From Methylobacterium hispanicum (GTDB lineage: Bacteria > Pseudomonadota > Alphaproteobacteria > Rhizobiales > Beijerinckiaceae): DNA of 64,000 bases. A model generated the notes under the pieces. The model ran no database searches. It had not been told where the DNA came from and worked only from the letters and a program-made list of their open reading frames with translations. Location of the stretch: contig NZ_BPQO01000011.1 of the NCBI RefSeq assembly GCF_022179285.1, positions 114,773 through 178,772 on the forward strand, in the 5' to 3' direction. The translations under genes were made by a program, and so were the position numbers. Positions 50,561 to 58,326 of the stretch are shown piece after piece; the stretch's first letter is position 1; the number at the start of each line of letters is the position of its first letter.

Positions 50561-51652
50561 TCAGCGCTTCTTGATGAACCGGGCGACGACGCTTCCGTCG
50601 ACGCGGCCGAGAGCGGGGTTGTGCTGCGCCTTCATGTGCACGTCGAGCCAGAGCAGGAATTCGTTGTGTGGATCGCGCACGGCCGACGCTCCCGCGCCCA
50701 GGCTGGCCTCCCAGAGGTTCTGGTAGTGATCGAAATCGATCGCGTCCCGCTCGACCCCGTATTTCCCCAGCAGGAGGGCGGCCAGATCCCTCGTTTCGGC
50801 ATAGAGCACGAAGCGTCCCGAGCGCTGATCGTCGCTCTGGCCGTCGAAGATGTCCTGCGTGCGTCGATCGCGGGTGCGGCGCGGGCCCGTCAGCGCGGCT
50901 CCCTGCCTGATCTGGGTCAGTTCGTCCTTCGTCTTCAAGCGCGGCTCGAAGCGGATGTGCGTGACCTTGCGGCTGTCGCCGGCGGTGACCTCCTTGAACT
51001 CGAGCACGAAGCCCGCGATCAGATTGACCTCCGCGACCGCGGGCTCGAGCACCTTCTTCCGGAAGTTGTCGAAGCGGGGATACCCGTCCGGGACGTCGCA
51101 GACGCGGCGCAGATCGTCGAGCGAGACCTGCCAGACCGGATGAAAGCGCTTCACGTAGAGCAGGGCGTGCTCGTAGAGCCGCTTCGCGCCGATCCGCCGG
51201 AAGGAGCGGACGTGCATCATGTTGATGGCGGCGTACACGCTCGGCTGGTTGAGGAAGGTCAGAAGGATCGGATCGAAGGCGTAGCGCAACTCGCCGTTCT
51301 CGGCACGGCAGAGATCCGCCGACAGGAAATGCACGAAGACGGTGTGCTCCTCGCCCTCGTTCTTGTACGCGATCTCGACGTTGACGTTGCCGAGCCTGCG
51401 GAGGGACTCCTCCAGGTCGGCGAGCCGCACGCCGCTGCCGAGATAATGCAGCACGTCGCGGACGGCGACCGAATGCACGGGGCGGCTGGTCAGCGCATCG
51501 TGGGCCAGCCACAGCAGATAGTCGAACAGCTTGTGATCGGCGACGTTGAGATCGCCCTTCGGCTTCGCGGTCACGGCCTCGATGGCCTTCGGGAAGGTAC
51601 GGTCGTAGGTCTGCCCGGCGCGGGTCGTCCGGATCGAAGGAACGGATGGCAT
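50561..51652 (-). CDS. Rep_3-type replication initiator protein
   Basis: The 363-residue protein is a plasmid initiator with two winged-helix domains. The N-terminal WH1 includes LFDYLLWLAHDALTSRPVHS; WH2 has the diagnostic SFRRIGAKRLYEHALLYVKR followed by WQVSLDDLRRVCDVPDGYPR and NFRKKVLEPAVAEVN. This layout is that of Rep_3/RepB/RepE/Pi initiators that bind iterons. The start is ATG 51652 because of the perfect GGAGGTGAT ribosome binding site. Repeats in the DNA directly upstream (51688-51970) are the expected binding sites. The C-terminal tail ends in ARFIKKR. It is the strongest evidence that this window is plasmid DNA. Confidence 0.85.
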   Translation of the reverse strand: MPSVPSIRTTRAGQTYDRTFPKAIEAVTAKPKGDLNVADHKLFDYLLWLAHDALTSRPVHSVAVRDVLHYLGSGVRLADLEESLRRLGNVNVEIAYKNEGEEHTVFVHFLSADLCRAENGELRYAFDPILLTFLNQPSVYAAINMMHVRSFRRIGAKRLYEHALLYVKRFHPVWQVSLDDLRRVCDVPDGYPRFDNFRKKVLEPAVAEVNLIAGFVLEFKEVTAGDSRKVTHIRFEPRLKTKDELTQIRQGAALTGPRRTRDRRTQDIFDGQSDDQRSGRFVLYAETRDLAALLLGKYGVERDAIDFDHYQNLWEASLGAGASAVRDPHNEFLLWLDVHMKAQHNPALGRVDGSVVARFIKKR

Positions 51653-51668
51653 GATCACCTCCAATTCC

Positions 51669-51971
51669 ATCCCTTATCACCTACGCCATCCCCTACGGCA
51701 AGAGGGAAAAGCGTAGGGGATAGTCGCTCGATCCGTAGGGAGGCATCTCGATCGAAGCAACGACGGTTTTGCACGATCCGTAGGGGATAGTCGGTGGATT
51801 CGTAGGGGATGTCCGAATTAGAGAACGGGATTTCCTAGCAAATACAACGACTTGCCGAACAAGATTTCGATGCGAAATATATAGAAGGGGAATCCCGGAT
51901 TCCGTGGGGCCGATCCACGACGACGAAGCAACGACGCCCGAGGATCGGCTGTGCACGATCCGTAGGGGGTT
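51669..51971. repeat. Iteron-type replication origin (oriV)
   Basis: The core CGTAGGGGAT occurs at 51712-51721, 51779-51788 and 51801-51810, with near-copies at 51734 and 51961, and inverted as ATCCCCTACG at 51688-51697. Copies are extended by AGTCG on one side and GATC on the other. TGCACGATCCGTAGGGG is repeated exactly at 51770-51786 and 51952-51968, and CGAAGCAACGACG at 51753-51765 and 51924-51936. Between them 51841-51890 is AT-rich (20 of 50 G/C), a likely DNA unwinding element. The region is immediately upstream of the Rep gene. No protein-coding gene is supported here. Confidence 0.8.
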
Positions 51972-51974
51972 GGC

Positions 51975-52823
51975 TTAGCGGTCCCCGACCCGAAGGGAAC
52001 CCCTCCCGGCGATCTTCCTCCGGTAATCCCAGGGCGCTTCGAACGAACCGATCCAAACGCCCCGACGTGCCACCCTCGCCTCGGATTGGGCCGCCAGATA
52101 GCGCGTGGTCACGGCCTTCGGCACGACGGCCAAGCCCTCGGTCACCAGAGTCAGGCCCAGGTCCACGCCGTCGACGGTCGTGCAGACCGAGGAAACGGCA
52201 TCCCCGGCCTGGATCTCCCCGACGCACCGGAGGGAACGCCCATCGGCCAGCGATGCCAGTCGTTCCCTGGCCTTTTCCCCGCAGCGCCAGCCGGTGGCGC
52301 CGGCCGTACAGACCTGACCGACCTCGGGAGCGTCGGCGCCGAACAGGGTGACGTGCCGGCCGCCGATCGTGAGGGTGTCGCCGTCGACGACGATGGCATT
52401 CCCCTCGGTCACCAGCCCCCTCGGATCGACCGTCGCGCCCGTACGGACCGTCGCCTGGACGGGAACCGGCGGTGCGATCGGTGGGGCCTGCGTGGGCTGA
52501 CCCGACGGACCGCGGGACTGGTCGATGGTCGGCTGCGGTGTAGCCACCTGGAAATCCCGGTTCGTCCCGTTGCCGAGGCCGAAGGGATCGGACGGAGAAG
52601 TCCGCAGGTAGCTTTGGCCCGGCAGCACCACGCCCGGGGGAGCGGTTCCGCCGATGGGCAGGGCCTGATAGGGCGTCGATCCAGGCACGATGCCCGTCGG
52701 CAACCCGCCGGGTCGGTAGGGGCTGTAGGTCGGCATGCCATTCGGGGCGAAGACCGCCGTCTGTCCCTGGGCGGCACCGGCCGAGCAGGCACCCAGCGCA
52801 AGGGCCAGCATCACGCGTCTCAT
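51975..52823 (-). CDS. Secreted thermonuclease (SNase/TNase-like) protein
   Basis: The 282-residue protein has a signal peptide (MRRVMLALALGACSAGAAQG), a Pro/Gly/Gln-rich linker (about 22-135) and a C-terminal staphylococcal-nuclease-like domain. The hallmark is VDGDTLTIGGRHVTLFGADA followed by PEVGQ, then CGEKARERLASLADGRSLRC. The conserved calcium and active-site Asp/Arg/Glu positions are largely recognisable, so it may be an active nuclease. Plasmid TNase-like proteins occur in conjugative systems as periplasmic nucleases. The ATG is preceded by GAAGGAGCAACCAC. It reads toward oriV. Confidence 0.8.
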   Translation of the reverse strand: MRRVMLALALGACSAGAAQGQTAVFAPNGMPTYSPYRPGGLPTGIVPGSTPYQALPIGGTAPPGVVLPGQSYLRTSPSDPFGLGNGTNRDFQVATPQPTIDQSRGPSGQPTQAPPIAPPVPVQATVRTGATVDPRGLVTEGNAIVVDGDTLTIGGRHVTLFGADAPEVGQVCTAGATGWRCGEKARERLASLADGRSLRCVGEIQAGDAVSSVCTTVDGVDLGLTLVTEGLAVVPKAVTTRYLAAQSEARVARRGVWIGSFEAPWDYRRKIAGRGSLRVGDR

Positions 52824-53232
52824 GTGGTTGCTCCTTCGTTTCCGGGAGTCTCGGATCGAAACATCCGCTGCGCAAGTCCGGCGGTTCCTTCCCTGAAGTC
52901 CACCCATGGCCCCCCGGGATCCGTCCGGAAGTCCAGACAGGTGCGATGCTTCGGGCACCTCGGCAGCATTCGCTCTCCATGACGTGGGCCGCGGATCCCG
53001 GACGCGACGGGCCGGACGTCCTTTGACGGATCGTGCGCCCCTCCCTCGTGGCCTCGGATCCGGCCCCGGCCTGGTTGCGTCCGACCCGACGTTTCCGATG
53101 GAAGCCTCGGCGCGCTGGTCCGCATTTCCGGCGGGTGGAAAGGATAGGGCGCCGCACCGGCGCGTGCGCGCCACGAAGCAACGACGAGCGTGGTCGCTTG
53201 CGCTTCGCATTTCATTGCTTCAGTGTTTGGCG
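52824..53232. other. Intergenic region upstream of the first methyltransferase
   Basis: No gene is supported in these 409 bases. The 13-mer CGAAGCAACGACG, present twice in oriV, occurs here a third time at 53172-53184, just upstream of the methyltransferase start. A TTCCTTC word without the full motif is at 52885. The region should contain divergent promoters for the nuclease-like gene and the methyltransferase. Confidence 0.45.
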
Positions 53233-54627
53233 ATGCAAGGAATGGGACCACAGTCCGGTGCCGCCCCCGCGGTGCTCGATCTCTTCTCCGGGTGCGGCGG
53301 CTTCTCCCTGGGGTTCCAGGCCGAGGGCTTCCGCATCGCGGGATCGGTCGAGATCGATCCTTCCGCACGAGCGACCCACGCCGCGAATTTTCCCGGCGCG
53401 ATCCACTTCCGCGATGCCACGATCCTCGATCCGGCGGAGGCTGCGGCCTGTCTCTCCGGCTCGCCGTTCACCGTTCTGGTCGGAGGCCCTCCCTGCCAAG
53501 CCTATGCCCGGGTGGGCAGGGCGAAGCTCCGGAGCGTCGCTTCCCGTCAGGATGCCCACCTCGACGACCCTCGGGTGCTGCTCTTCCGGCACTGGCTCCG
53601 CTTCGTCGAAGCCATCCGGCCCCAGGCCGTGGCGATGGAAAACGTACTCGACTGCCTCAGCGTGGGCGGCCGGAACGTAATGGAGGAGACGGCCGAGGCT
53701 CTCGTCCGACTGGGCTACGTTCCCCGCTACACGATCCTGAACGCCGTGCACTACGGCGTTCCGCAGATGCGCGATCGCGCGTTCCTGCTCGCCTACCGGG
53801 GGGATCTGGGTCTGGAGCCGGCCTTTCCCGAGCCGACCCGAGCCCACGAGCTGCCGAAGGGGTATCTGCATTCCCGGCACGTCGCCATGCGGGGCGCCGG
53901 CGCCGCGACGTCGCGCTTCTTCGTCCAGCCGAGACATCCCGTCGTGGGGCTGATGCCAGCGATCACGGCGGTCGAAGCCATCGGCGATCTGCCGAGCCTC
54001 GCCGGATCGAAGGCTGCGGGCGCCATCAAGGGGCGGCGGAGCACGGGCGACCTCGCCGCCTATCGGACGGACGTCACCCCCTCGGACTATGCGGCCCGCC
54101 TCCGCTCGGCCACGGGGGAGGGCGCGACCTCCGGGCACGTCACGCGGGCGATCGGCCGCGACGCCGTTCTGTGCGGGCTGATGCCGCCCGGCTCGGAGTA
54201 TCCAGCTGCCCACGCGATCGCGGAACGGCTCCTGGCGGAGGAGATCGCGGCCCGGACTGCGGACGGGCGGGTCGTGAGCGACTTGGAGGTGTCCGCGCTC
54301 CGGGCCGGCATCGTACCCCCGCACCCGACGCACACGTTCCCGAACCGGTGGTGGAAACTCGTCGCCGATCGGCCTGCGCGGACCCTCCTCGCCCATCTCG
54401 GAAAGGACGGCTATTCGCAGATCCACTACGACGGCACGCAGAGCCGAGTGATCTCCGTCCGAGAGGCGGCCAGGCTCCAGTCGTTCCCGGACGACTTCCG
54501 GTTCGAAGGGACGATGAACAACGCGTTCCGGCAGATCGGCAACGCGGTTCCCCCGATGCTCGCGCAGGCCATCGCGGGGTGCGTGGCGCAGGCGCTCGGC
54601 CATGGCGAGGCGCGCCTCGCCGCATGA
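53233..54627 (+). CDS. C5-cytosine DNA methyltransferase
   Basis: The 464-residue protein is a DNA (cytosine-5) methyltransferase. Motif I is DLFSGCGGFSLGF (residues 16-28), motif IV is VLVGGPPCQAYARV with catalytic Cys88, ENV is in VAMENVLD, motif VIII is QMRDRAFLLAY, and the final motifs are LQSFPDDFRFEGT and QIGNAVPPMLAQAI. The target-recognition region (about 250-340) is unusual and gives no sequence clue. No restriction endonuclease gene is next to it, so it may be a solitary methylase protecting or marking plasmid DNA. The start is ATG 53233; ATG 53242 is possible. The stop overlaps the next ATG. Confidence 0.9.
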   Translation: MQGMGPQSGAAPAVLDLFSGCGGFSLGFQAEGFRIAGSVEIDPSARATHAANFPGAIHFRDATILDPAEAAACLSGSPFTVLVGGPPCQAYARVGRAKLRSVASRQDAHLDDPRVLLFRHWLRFVEAIRPQAVAMENVLDCLSVGGRNVMEETAEALVRLGYVPRYTILNAVHYGVPQMRDRAFLLAYRGDLGLEPAFPEPTRAHELPKGYLHSRHVAMRGAGAATSRFFVQPRHPVVGLMPAITAVEAIGDLPSLAGSKAAGAIKGRRSTGDLAAYRTDVTPSDYAARLRSATGEGATSGHVTRAIGRDAVLCGLMPPGSEYPAAHAIAERLLAEEIAARTADGRVVSDLEVSALRAGIVPPHPTHTFPNRWWKLVADRPARTLLAHLGKDGYSQIHYDGTQSRVISVREAARLQSFPDDFRFEGTMNNAFRQIGNAVPPMLAQAIAGCVAQALGHGEARLAA

Positions 54628-55430
54628 TCGAAGGAACGGCCCTTGAACCGATCGGCTCCCGGGCCGTTGTCCCGCCGGCCACCCGCGGCGGCATGACCTT
54701 CGCTTCGCCGGCCGTCCGGACCCTGGCAGGAGATCACGCGTTGGACGTCGCCGGCCTTGCACACGTCCTCCGCAGCACCTCCGACATGGCGGCGGCTCAT
54801 CTCGCCTTCCACTCCTTCGCTGCGACTGCGGGAGCGTCGGCATGGGCCCTTGCCGCCATGCGTAGGAGCGGGGAGGGTGGCTTCCTCTTCGACGTTCTCG
54901 CCTCCTGGCGCGCCGAAGACGGCGCCGCGTCCGGAACGGTCGGCCCCTGCGAGAACGACGGCGCGCTGGCCCGGACGTGGCGCACCCGCAAGGCCATCGA
55001 ACTGCACGCCGCCGAGATCCGCCCTCCCGAAGTCGAGGGCGTGCTGGCGCTGCTGGGCGAAGTCGTGGTCGAGAGCGTCGCGGTGCTGCCCGTCGACGGC
55101 CCGGATCCCTCGCGACGGCTGATCGGCCTCGCGCCGGCAGGGGAGGGGGTCGATCTGGGATCCATTCACCGGGGCTTCGAGGTCTACGTCGCGTTCTTCG
55201 CTCGGCTGCGCCGCGAAGCCAATCTGCCGGAGCGCACCGATCTCAGTCGAAGGGAGATCGAGATCCTGCAGCGATGCGCCTTCGGGATGAAGACCGAAAC
55301 GATCGCGGCCGCGCTCGAGGTGTCGGCTCACACCGTGCGGGAGCATCTCGACCGCGCGAGGATCAAGCTGGACGCGCGGAATCTGACCCATGCCGTCGCG
55401 CTCGCGATGCGGGCTGGCCTGATACGCTGA
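54624..55430 (+). CDS. LuxR-type transcriptional regulator
   Basis: The 268-residue protein ends in a LuxR-family HTH (TDLSRREIEILQRCAFGMKT, then AAALEVSAHTVREHLDRARI and the KLDARNLTHAVALAM tail). The N-terminal 190 residues resemble an autoinducer- or ligand-binding alpha/beta domain but lack a motif I can identify, so the signal is unknown. Its ATG (54624) overlaps the methyltransferase stop, which means co-translation. A second possible start is ATG 54693. No LuxI synthase is near, so it is an orphan regulator, possibly tied to the methylase by expression. Confidence 0.8.
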   Translation: MIEGTALEPIGSRAVVPPATRGGMTFASPAVRTLAGDHALDVAGLAHVLRSTSDMAAAHLAFHSFAATAGASAWALAAMRRSGEGGFLFDVLASWRAEDGAASGTVGPCENDGALARTWRTRKAIELHAAEIRPPEVEGVLALLGEVVVESVAVLPVDGPDPSRRLIGLAPAGEGVDLGSIHRGFEVYVAFFARLRREANLPERTDLSRREIEILQRCAFGMKTETIAAALEVSAHTVREHLDRARIKLDARNLTHAVALAMRAGLIR

Positions 55431-55805
55431 GCGGTAGCCGGCTCAGGCCCTCCTCCGCCTGCTGGGCACCCTGCCTGTTCGGCCGAGCCTTGGCGGGCCG
55501 TGTCGGCGTCCGTCCTGCATTTCCATCCGCCCACGGTCGTTATCCATCTCCCCGCTCACCTCGACCCCGACGGCTTCGTTGCTTCGCTGGAGGCTGGACG
55601 TTCGCGCGTGGCCATCCTATCCATGAAGGAATGAAACATGCAGCGAGGTTGACTGTGAGGCGCGCTGTCGTCGTCACGATCGTCGATCGGGATCGTCTCG
55701 AACGTAGAGGCGACGCGTGCCGACGAAGGCCTGCGTTGCGGGACCCTCTCCGGGGCCGTGGGTTCGCATTCGGGGCGGCACGGGTGCCGCGAAGAGAAGG
55801 TACGC
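55431..55805. other. Intergenic region without a supported gene
   Basis: This 375-base stretch carries TTGACT near 55650 and a GAAGGAATG word at 55624, but no convincing gene. It probably contains the promoter of the second methyltransferase cluster. Confidence 0.4.
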
Positions 55806-55946
55806 ATGCGGCAGATCCCTCGTTTCGAGGGCGATGCTCGCCAAGCGGGCTTGCGGACGCTGCGGCGCGTGCCCGACGGCAAGCTTCGCGGGATGTGCGC
55901 AGCCGCGGACATCGGGCGGGACGACCCGAAGTCGGCTCGATGGTGA
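55806..55946 (+). CDS. Tiny ORF leading into the second methyltransferase
   Basis: A 46-residue, arginine-rich peptide (MRQIPRFEGDARQAGLRTLR...) begins at an ATG preceded by AGAGAAGGTACGC. Its TGA is overlapped by the next ATG (55940), so it would couple translation into the methyltransferase. Residue pattern is weak and it may be a leader or a chance reading. Confidence 0.35.
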   Translation: MRQIPRFEGDARQAGLRTLRRVPDGKLRGMCAAADIGRDDPKSARW

Positions 55947-56965
55947 CGCCGACGTCCTCCCAGTGCGGTCGCAACACGCTGTCCGTCCTGGACCTCTTCA
56001 GCGGCATCGGGGGCATCTCGCTCGGGCTCGAGCAGGCCGGCCCGTTCCGTACCGTCGCGTTCTGCGAAGCTCTCGAGTCCCGCAGACGCATCCTCCGCCG
56101 CCACTGGCCGGACGTACCGATCCATGACGATGTTCGGACCCTCGATGGTCGATCCTTCCGCGAAGGAGACGAGCCTTCCGTCGACGTCATCTGCGGCGGG
56201 TTCCCATGCCAGGACATCTCGCTCGCCGGGAAGGGCAGGGGGCTCGAAGGCGAGCGCTCGGGCCTCTGGTCCGAGTACGCCCGGCTCGTCGGTGAGATCC
56301 GGCCGCGGTGGGTCGTCGTCGAGAACGTCGCGGCGCTCCGCTCTCCGCGTCGCAAGCTCAGACGCTGCGAATGCGGTTGGCGCGGAACCAAGGCCCGTCG
56401 AAATTGCCCGGCTTGTCGACGGGACTTGGCTGCCGCCGCAGACGGACTTGCTCTCGCCGCTGGGCTCGGCACCGTTCTGCGAGACTTGGCCGCGCTCGGG
56501 TATGATGCTGAGTGGCACTGCCTACGAGCTTCCGACGTTGGGGCGCCCCACCTCCGCGACAGGGTGTGGATCCTCGCCCGGGAAGCTGCTGCCTACGCCC
56601 GTCTCCGCCGACGCCAAACGGGGAACGGGCACCTATCGGCGCGGCAGTCCGACCTTGAAGGGCGCGCTGGAAGTGCATCTCAGGGACCGGGAACTGCTGC
56701 CTACGCCGAGGTCCTGCTCAGGCCTGCGCTCCTCAGGGAGCAATCGGACCGAGATGTCTCAGGCCGTTGGGCGCTCCCTTGGGTCGAAGTCCTTGATCGT
56801 GTTGGCGACCTGGATGCTCGGGTTCCCGGAAGCGTGGACCAGCTTGCAGCCCTCGGAGCCAGCGTCGTCGTCGCCATCCCCCAAATGATCGGCAACGCCA
56901 TCATGATCGCGGAAGGCCTGCGCGAGCCTCCGGCAGGCTGGGACGACATGAGGGCGGCCGCCTGA
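55940..56965 (+). CDS. Second C5-cytosine DNA methyltransferase, with an overlapping ORF
   Basis: The 341-residue protein has motif I DLFSGIGGISLGL (residues 18-30), motif IV GGFPCQDISL with catalytic Cys90, ENV in VVVENVAAL, motif VIII GAPHLRDRVWIL and a last block with PQMIGNAIM. A Cys-rich insertion between ENV and motif VIII (CECGW and CPACRR) looks like a zinc ribbon. The GN-V-P motif X is degenerate (ALGASVVVAIPQMIG). From about 56400 the codon-position GC pattern changes in favour of the other frame: hand counts of GC at third positions are 19/20 at 56221-56280, but 10/20 at 56401-56460, 9/20 at 56641-56700 and 10/20 at 56761-56820. It overlaps the 254-codon ORF described next. The N-terminal catalytic part is secure; the C-terminal part may be frame-shared. 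Confidence 0.8.
   Translation: MVTPTSSQCGRNTLSVLDLFSGIGGISLGLEQAGPFRTVAFCEALESRRRILRRHWPDVPIHDDVRTLDGRSFREGDEPSVDVICGGFPCQDISLAGKGRGLEGERSGLWSEYARLVGEIRPRWVVVENVAALRSPRRKLRRCECGWRGTKARRNCPACRRDLAAAADGLALAAGLGTVLRDLAALGYDAEWHCLRASDVGAPHLRDRVWILAREAAAYARLRRRQTGNGHLSARQSDLEGRAGSASQGPGTAAYAEVLLRPALLREQSDRDVSGRWALPWVEVLDRVGDLDARVPGSVDQLAALGASVVVAIPQMIGNAIMIAEGLREPPAGWDDMRAAA
56124..56888 (+). CDS. Overlapping same-strand ORF, SETWPRSGM-like family
   Basis: This 254-residue ORF reads the methyltransferase gene in another frame. Its peptide has features of a phage/bacterial family found near C5 methylases: HARTSRSPGRAGGSKASARA, CETWPRSGMMLSGTAYELPT, LLPTPVSADAKRGTGTYRRG and WMLGFPEAWTSL. Third-position GC in this frame is 16/20 at 56401-56460, 16/20 at 56641-56700 and 18/20 at 56761-56820, above the methyltransferase frame in the same windows, whereas upstream (56221-56280) it is only 14/20 against 19/20. 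So the region from about 56400 to the stop at 56888 is a good coding candidate in this frame. Its real start is uncertain and may be inside. Alternatives: a fused protein produced by frameshifting, or a shadow reading. Confidence 0.45.
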   Translation: MTMFGPSMVDPSAKETSLPSTSSAAGSHARTSRSPGRAGGSKASARASGPSTPGSSVRSGRGGSSSRTSRRSALRVASSDAANAVGAEPRPVEIARLVDGTWLPPQTDLLSPLGSAPFCETWPRSGMMLSGTAYELPTLGRPTSATGCGSSPGKLLPTPVSADAKRGTGTYRRGSPTLKGALEVHLRDRELLPTPRSCSGLRSSGSNRTEMSQAVGRSLGSKSLIVLATWMLGFPEAWTSLQPSEPASSSPSPK

Positions 56966-57052
56966 CCGTGCAGCCGCCCGGAGGGGCGCGCCTTACCGGA
57001 TCGGCCCCGACGTGGCGGATGCCCCTCCGCCGCGTCGTCCGCGGGGGAAAGG

Positions 57053-58159
57053 TCAGGGGGACGGGGAGGGCGGAGCTAGGCCAGGGGGGGCGGCATAGGC
57101 CTCCGCCAGCGCCGCCGTCTCGTAGCCCCGGATCCTGCGGTCCAGGACGTCGAGGATCTTGAGCGCGTCGTCGCGGGAGGCGGCCGCTTTTCCCGGATAG
57201 TCGAATCGGCGCAGGTCCGAGGCCATGTCCTCGACCGCCTCCAGAAACGCGGCGACGTCGGCTTGCGTCCCGTCCGAGGCGACGCGCGCGTGAGCCGCCC
57301 GAGCCAACCCGTATGCGTCGATGCCCGTGAGCGTCATGTTGCCGATCCGATCCTCGAATACCCGCAGCGCCTGCTCGCCGAGGCGCGCGGTTTCCAACGC
57401 GAGGTCGTTGCGGCGGGCATAGGCCGGATCGAATTCCAGGACGCTGCCGGCGGGACCGAACGTCTCCGGATCGCGGTGACGGCGGCGGCCGATCTCAGCA
57501 CACCACGCGAGCATGTCGTCGAGCCGCTCGATGCCGAACGCGGTCTCGGCGTTGCCACGATAGGGATGGCGGCCGCCGCTGGGCGCATCGAGGTAGACGC
57601 AGTAGCAGCCAAGCCCCAACTGTTCGACCGACCAGCTCGGCGGCGATTTCCTTCGCCATACCTTGCCGTCGACGAGGAGCAGCTTCCGTTCCAGGGATCT
57701 GGCAGCGGCGGCGGCCTCGGTTCTGTCGTCTTCGACGATCCTCCCTTCGATCTCCTCGGGCGCGGCGATCCGGCGCCACTCGAGATGATCTCCGGTCCGG
57801 TGTTCATGCTCCGTGAGCACCGGATCGTAGAGGAAGTCAGGCCACCTGTTGGTGCGCGTCGCGATGCGGTTCCAGCCGACCACGTCGGTCTGTCCATACT
57901 GCGCGCCACGTCCCACTGGTCCCCAGAGCATGCCGTTCCAGCCGCGGTACTCGACGCCCTGTCCCTCGCCGCGGCCCGACTTGGCCCAGGCGGCGGTCCC
58001 GGCGACGATGCGCCCGACCAACGGGACCTCGGCGTTCGTGACGGAAGCGACTTCCAGATCGATCGGAGCACGCAGCACCACCCGACTGGGACGCCGCTGC
58101 CCTTTCGCCAGGACATCGGCCCGATAGGGGTGCCAGATACGGATCTTCTCGGCGGGCAT
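57053..58159 (-). CDS. Hypothetical protein, RIWHP-type paralogue A
   Basis: The 368-residue protein is unknown but has a clear paralogue at 58866-59978. Both begin with a short basic start and IRIWHPxxxD (here MPAEKIRIWHPYRADVLAKG), followed by an APID/LAPIDVDV beta segment. Both have a central SVEQ/SVER segment with an aromatic run (LGLGCYCVYLDA), and helical C-terminal domains with similar lengths. It has no signal peptide or membrane segment and looks cytoplasmic. The start is ATG 58159. It converges on the second methyltransferase gene. The pair may act as a heteromer. Confidence 0.65.
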   Translation of the reverse strand: MPAEKIRIWHPYRADVLAKGQRRPSRVVLRAPIDLEVASVTNAEVPLVGRIVAGTAAWAKSGRGEGQGVEYRGWNGMLWGPVGRGAQYGQTDVVGWNRIATRTNRWPDFLYDPVLTEHEHRTGDHLEWRRIAAPEEIEGRIVEDDRTEAAAAARSLERKLLLVDGKVWRRKSPPSWSVEQLGLGCYCVYLDAPSGGRHPYRGNAETAFGIERLDDMLAWCAEIGRRRHRDPETFGPAGSVLEFDPAYARRNDLALETARLGEQALRVFEDRIGNMTLTGIDAYGLARAAHARVASDGTQADVAAFLEAVEDMASDLRRFDYPGKAAASRDDALKILDVLDRRIRGYETAALAEAYAAPPGLAPPSPSP

Positions 58160-58326
58160 CGGTCGTCGCTGTCTCGGCGTGCGAAGGGATCCGCAAGGCT
58201 TCCCGAAGCTGCCGCAAGGCTCAACCACGGGAAGCGGCCGTTCGGTCGGGGTCTGTCGAGGCCCCCGGGCGGATCGATCTTTTCGCGTGCGGATGCGAAG
58301 CTCGATCGCATTCCATGGAGACGGCG

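Noticed and set aside
51693..51956. 87-codon minus-strand reading across the origin
   Set aside because: Its codons come from the iteron repeats and AT-rich block; there is no ribosome site and no protein-like pattern.
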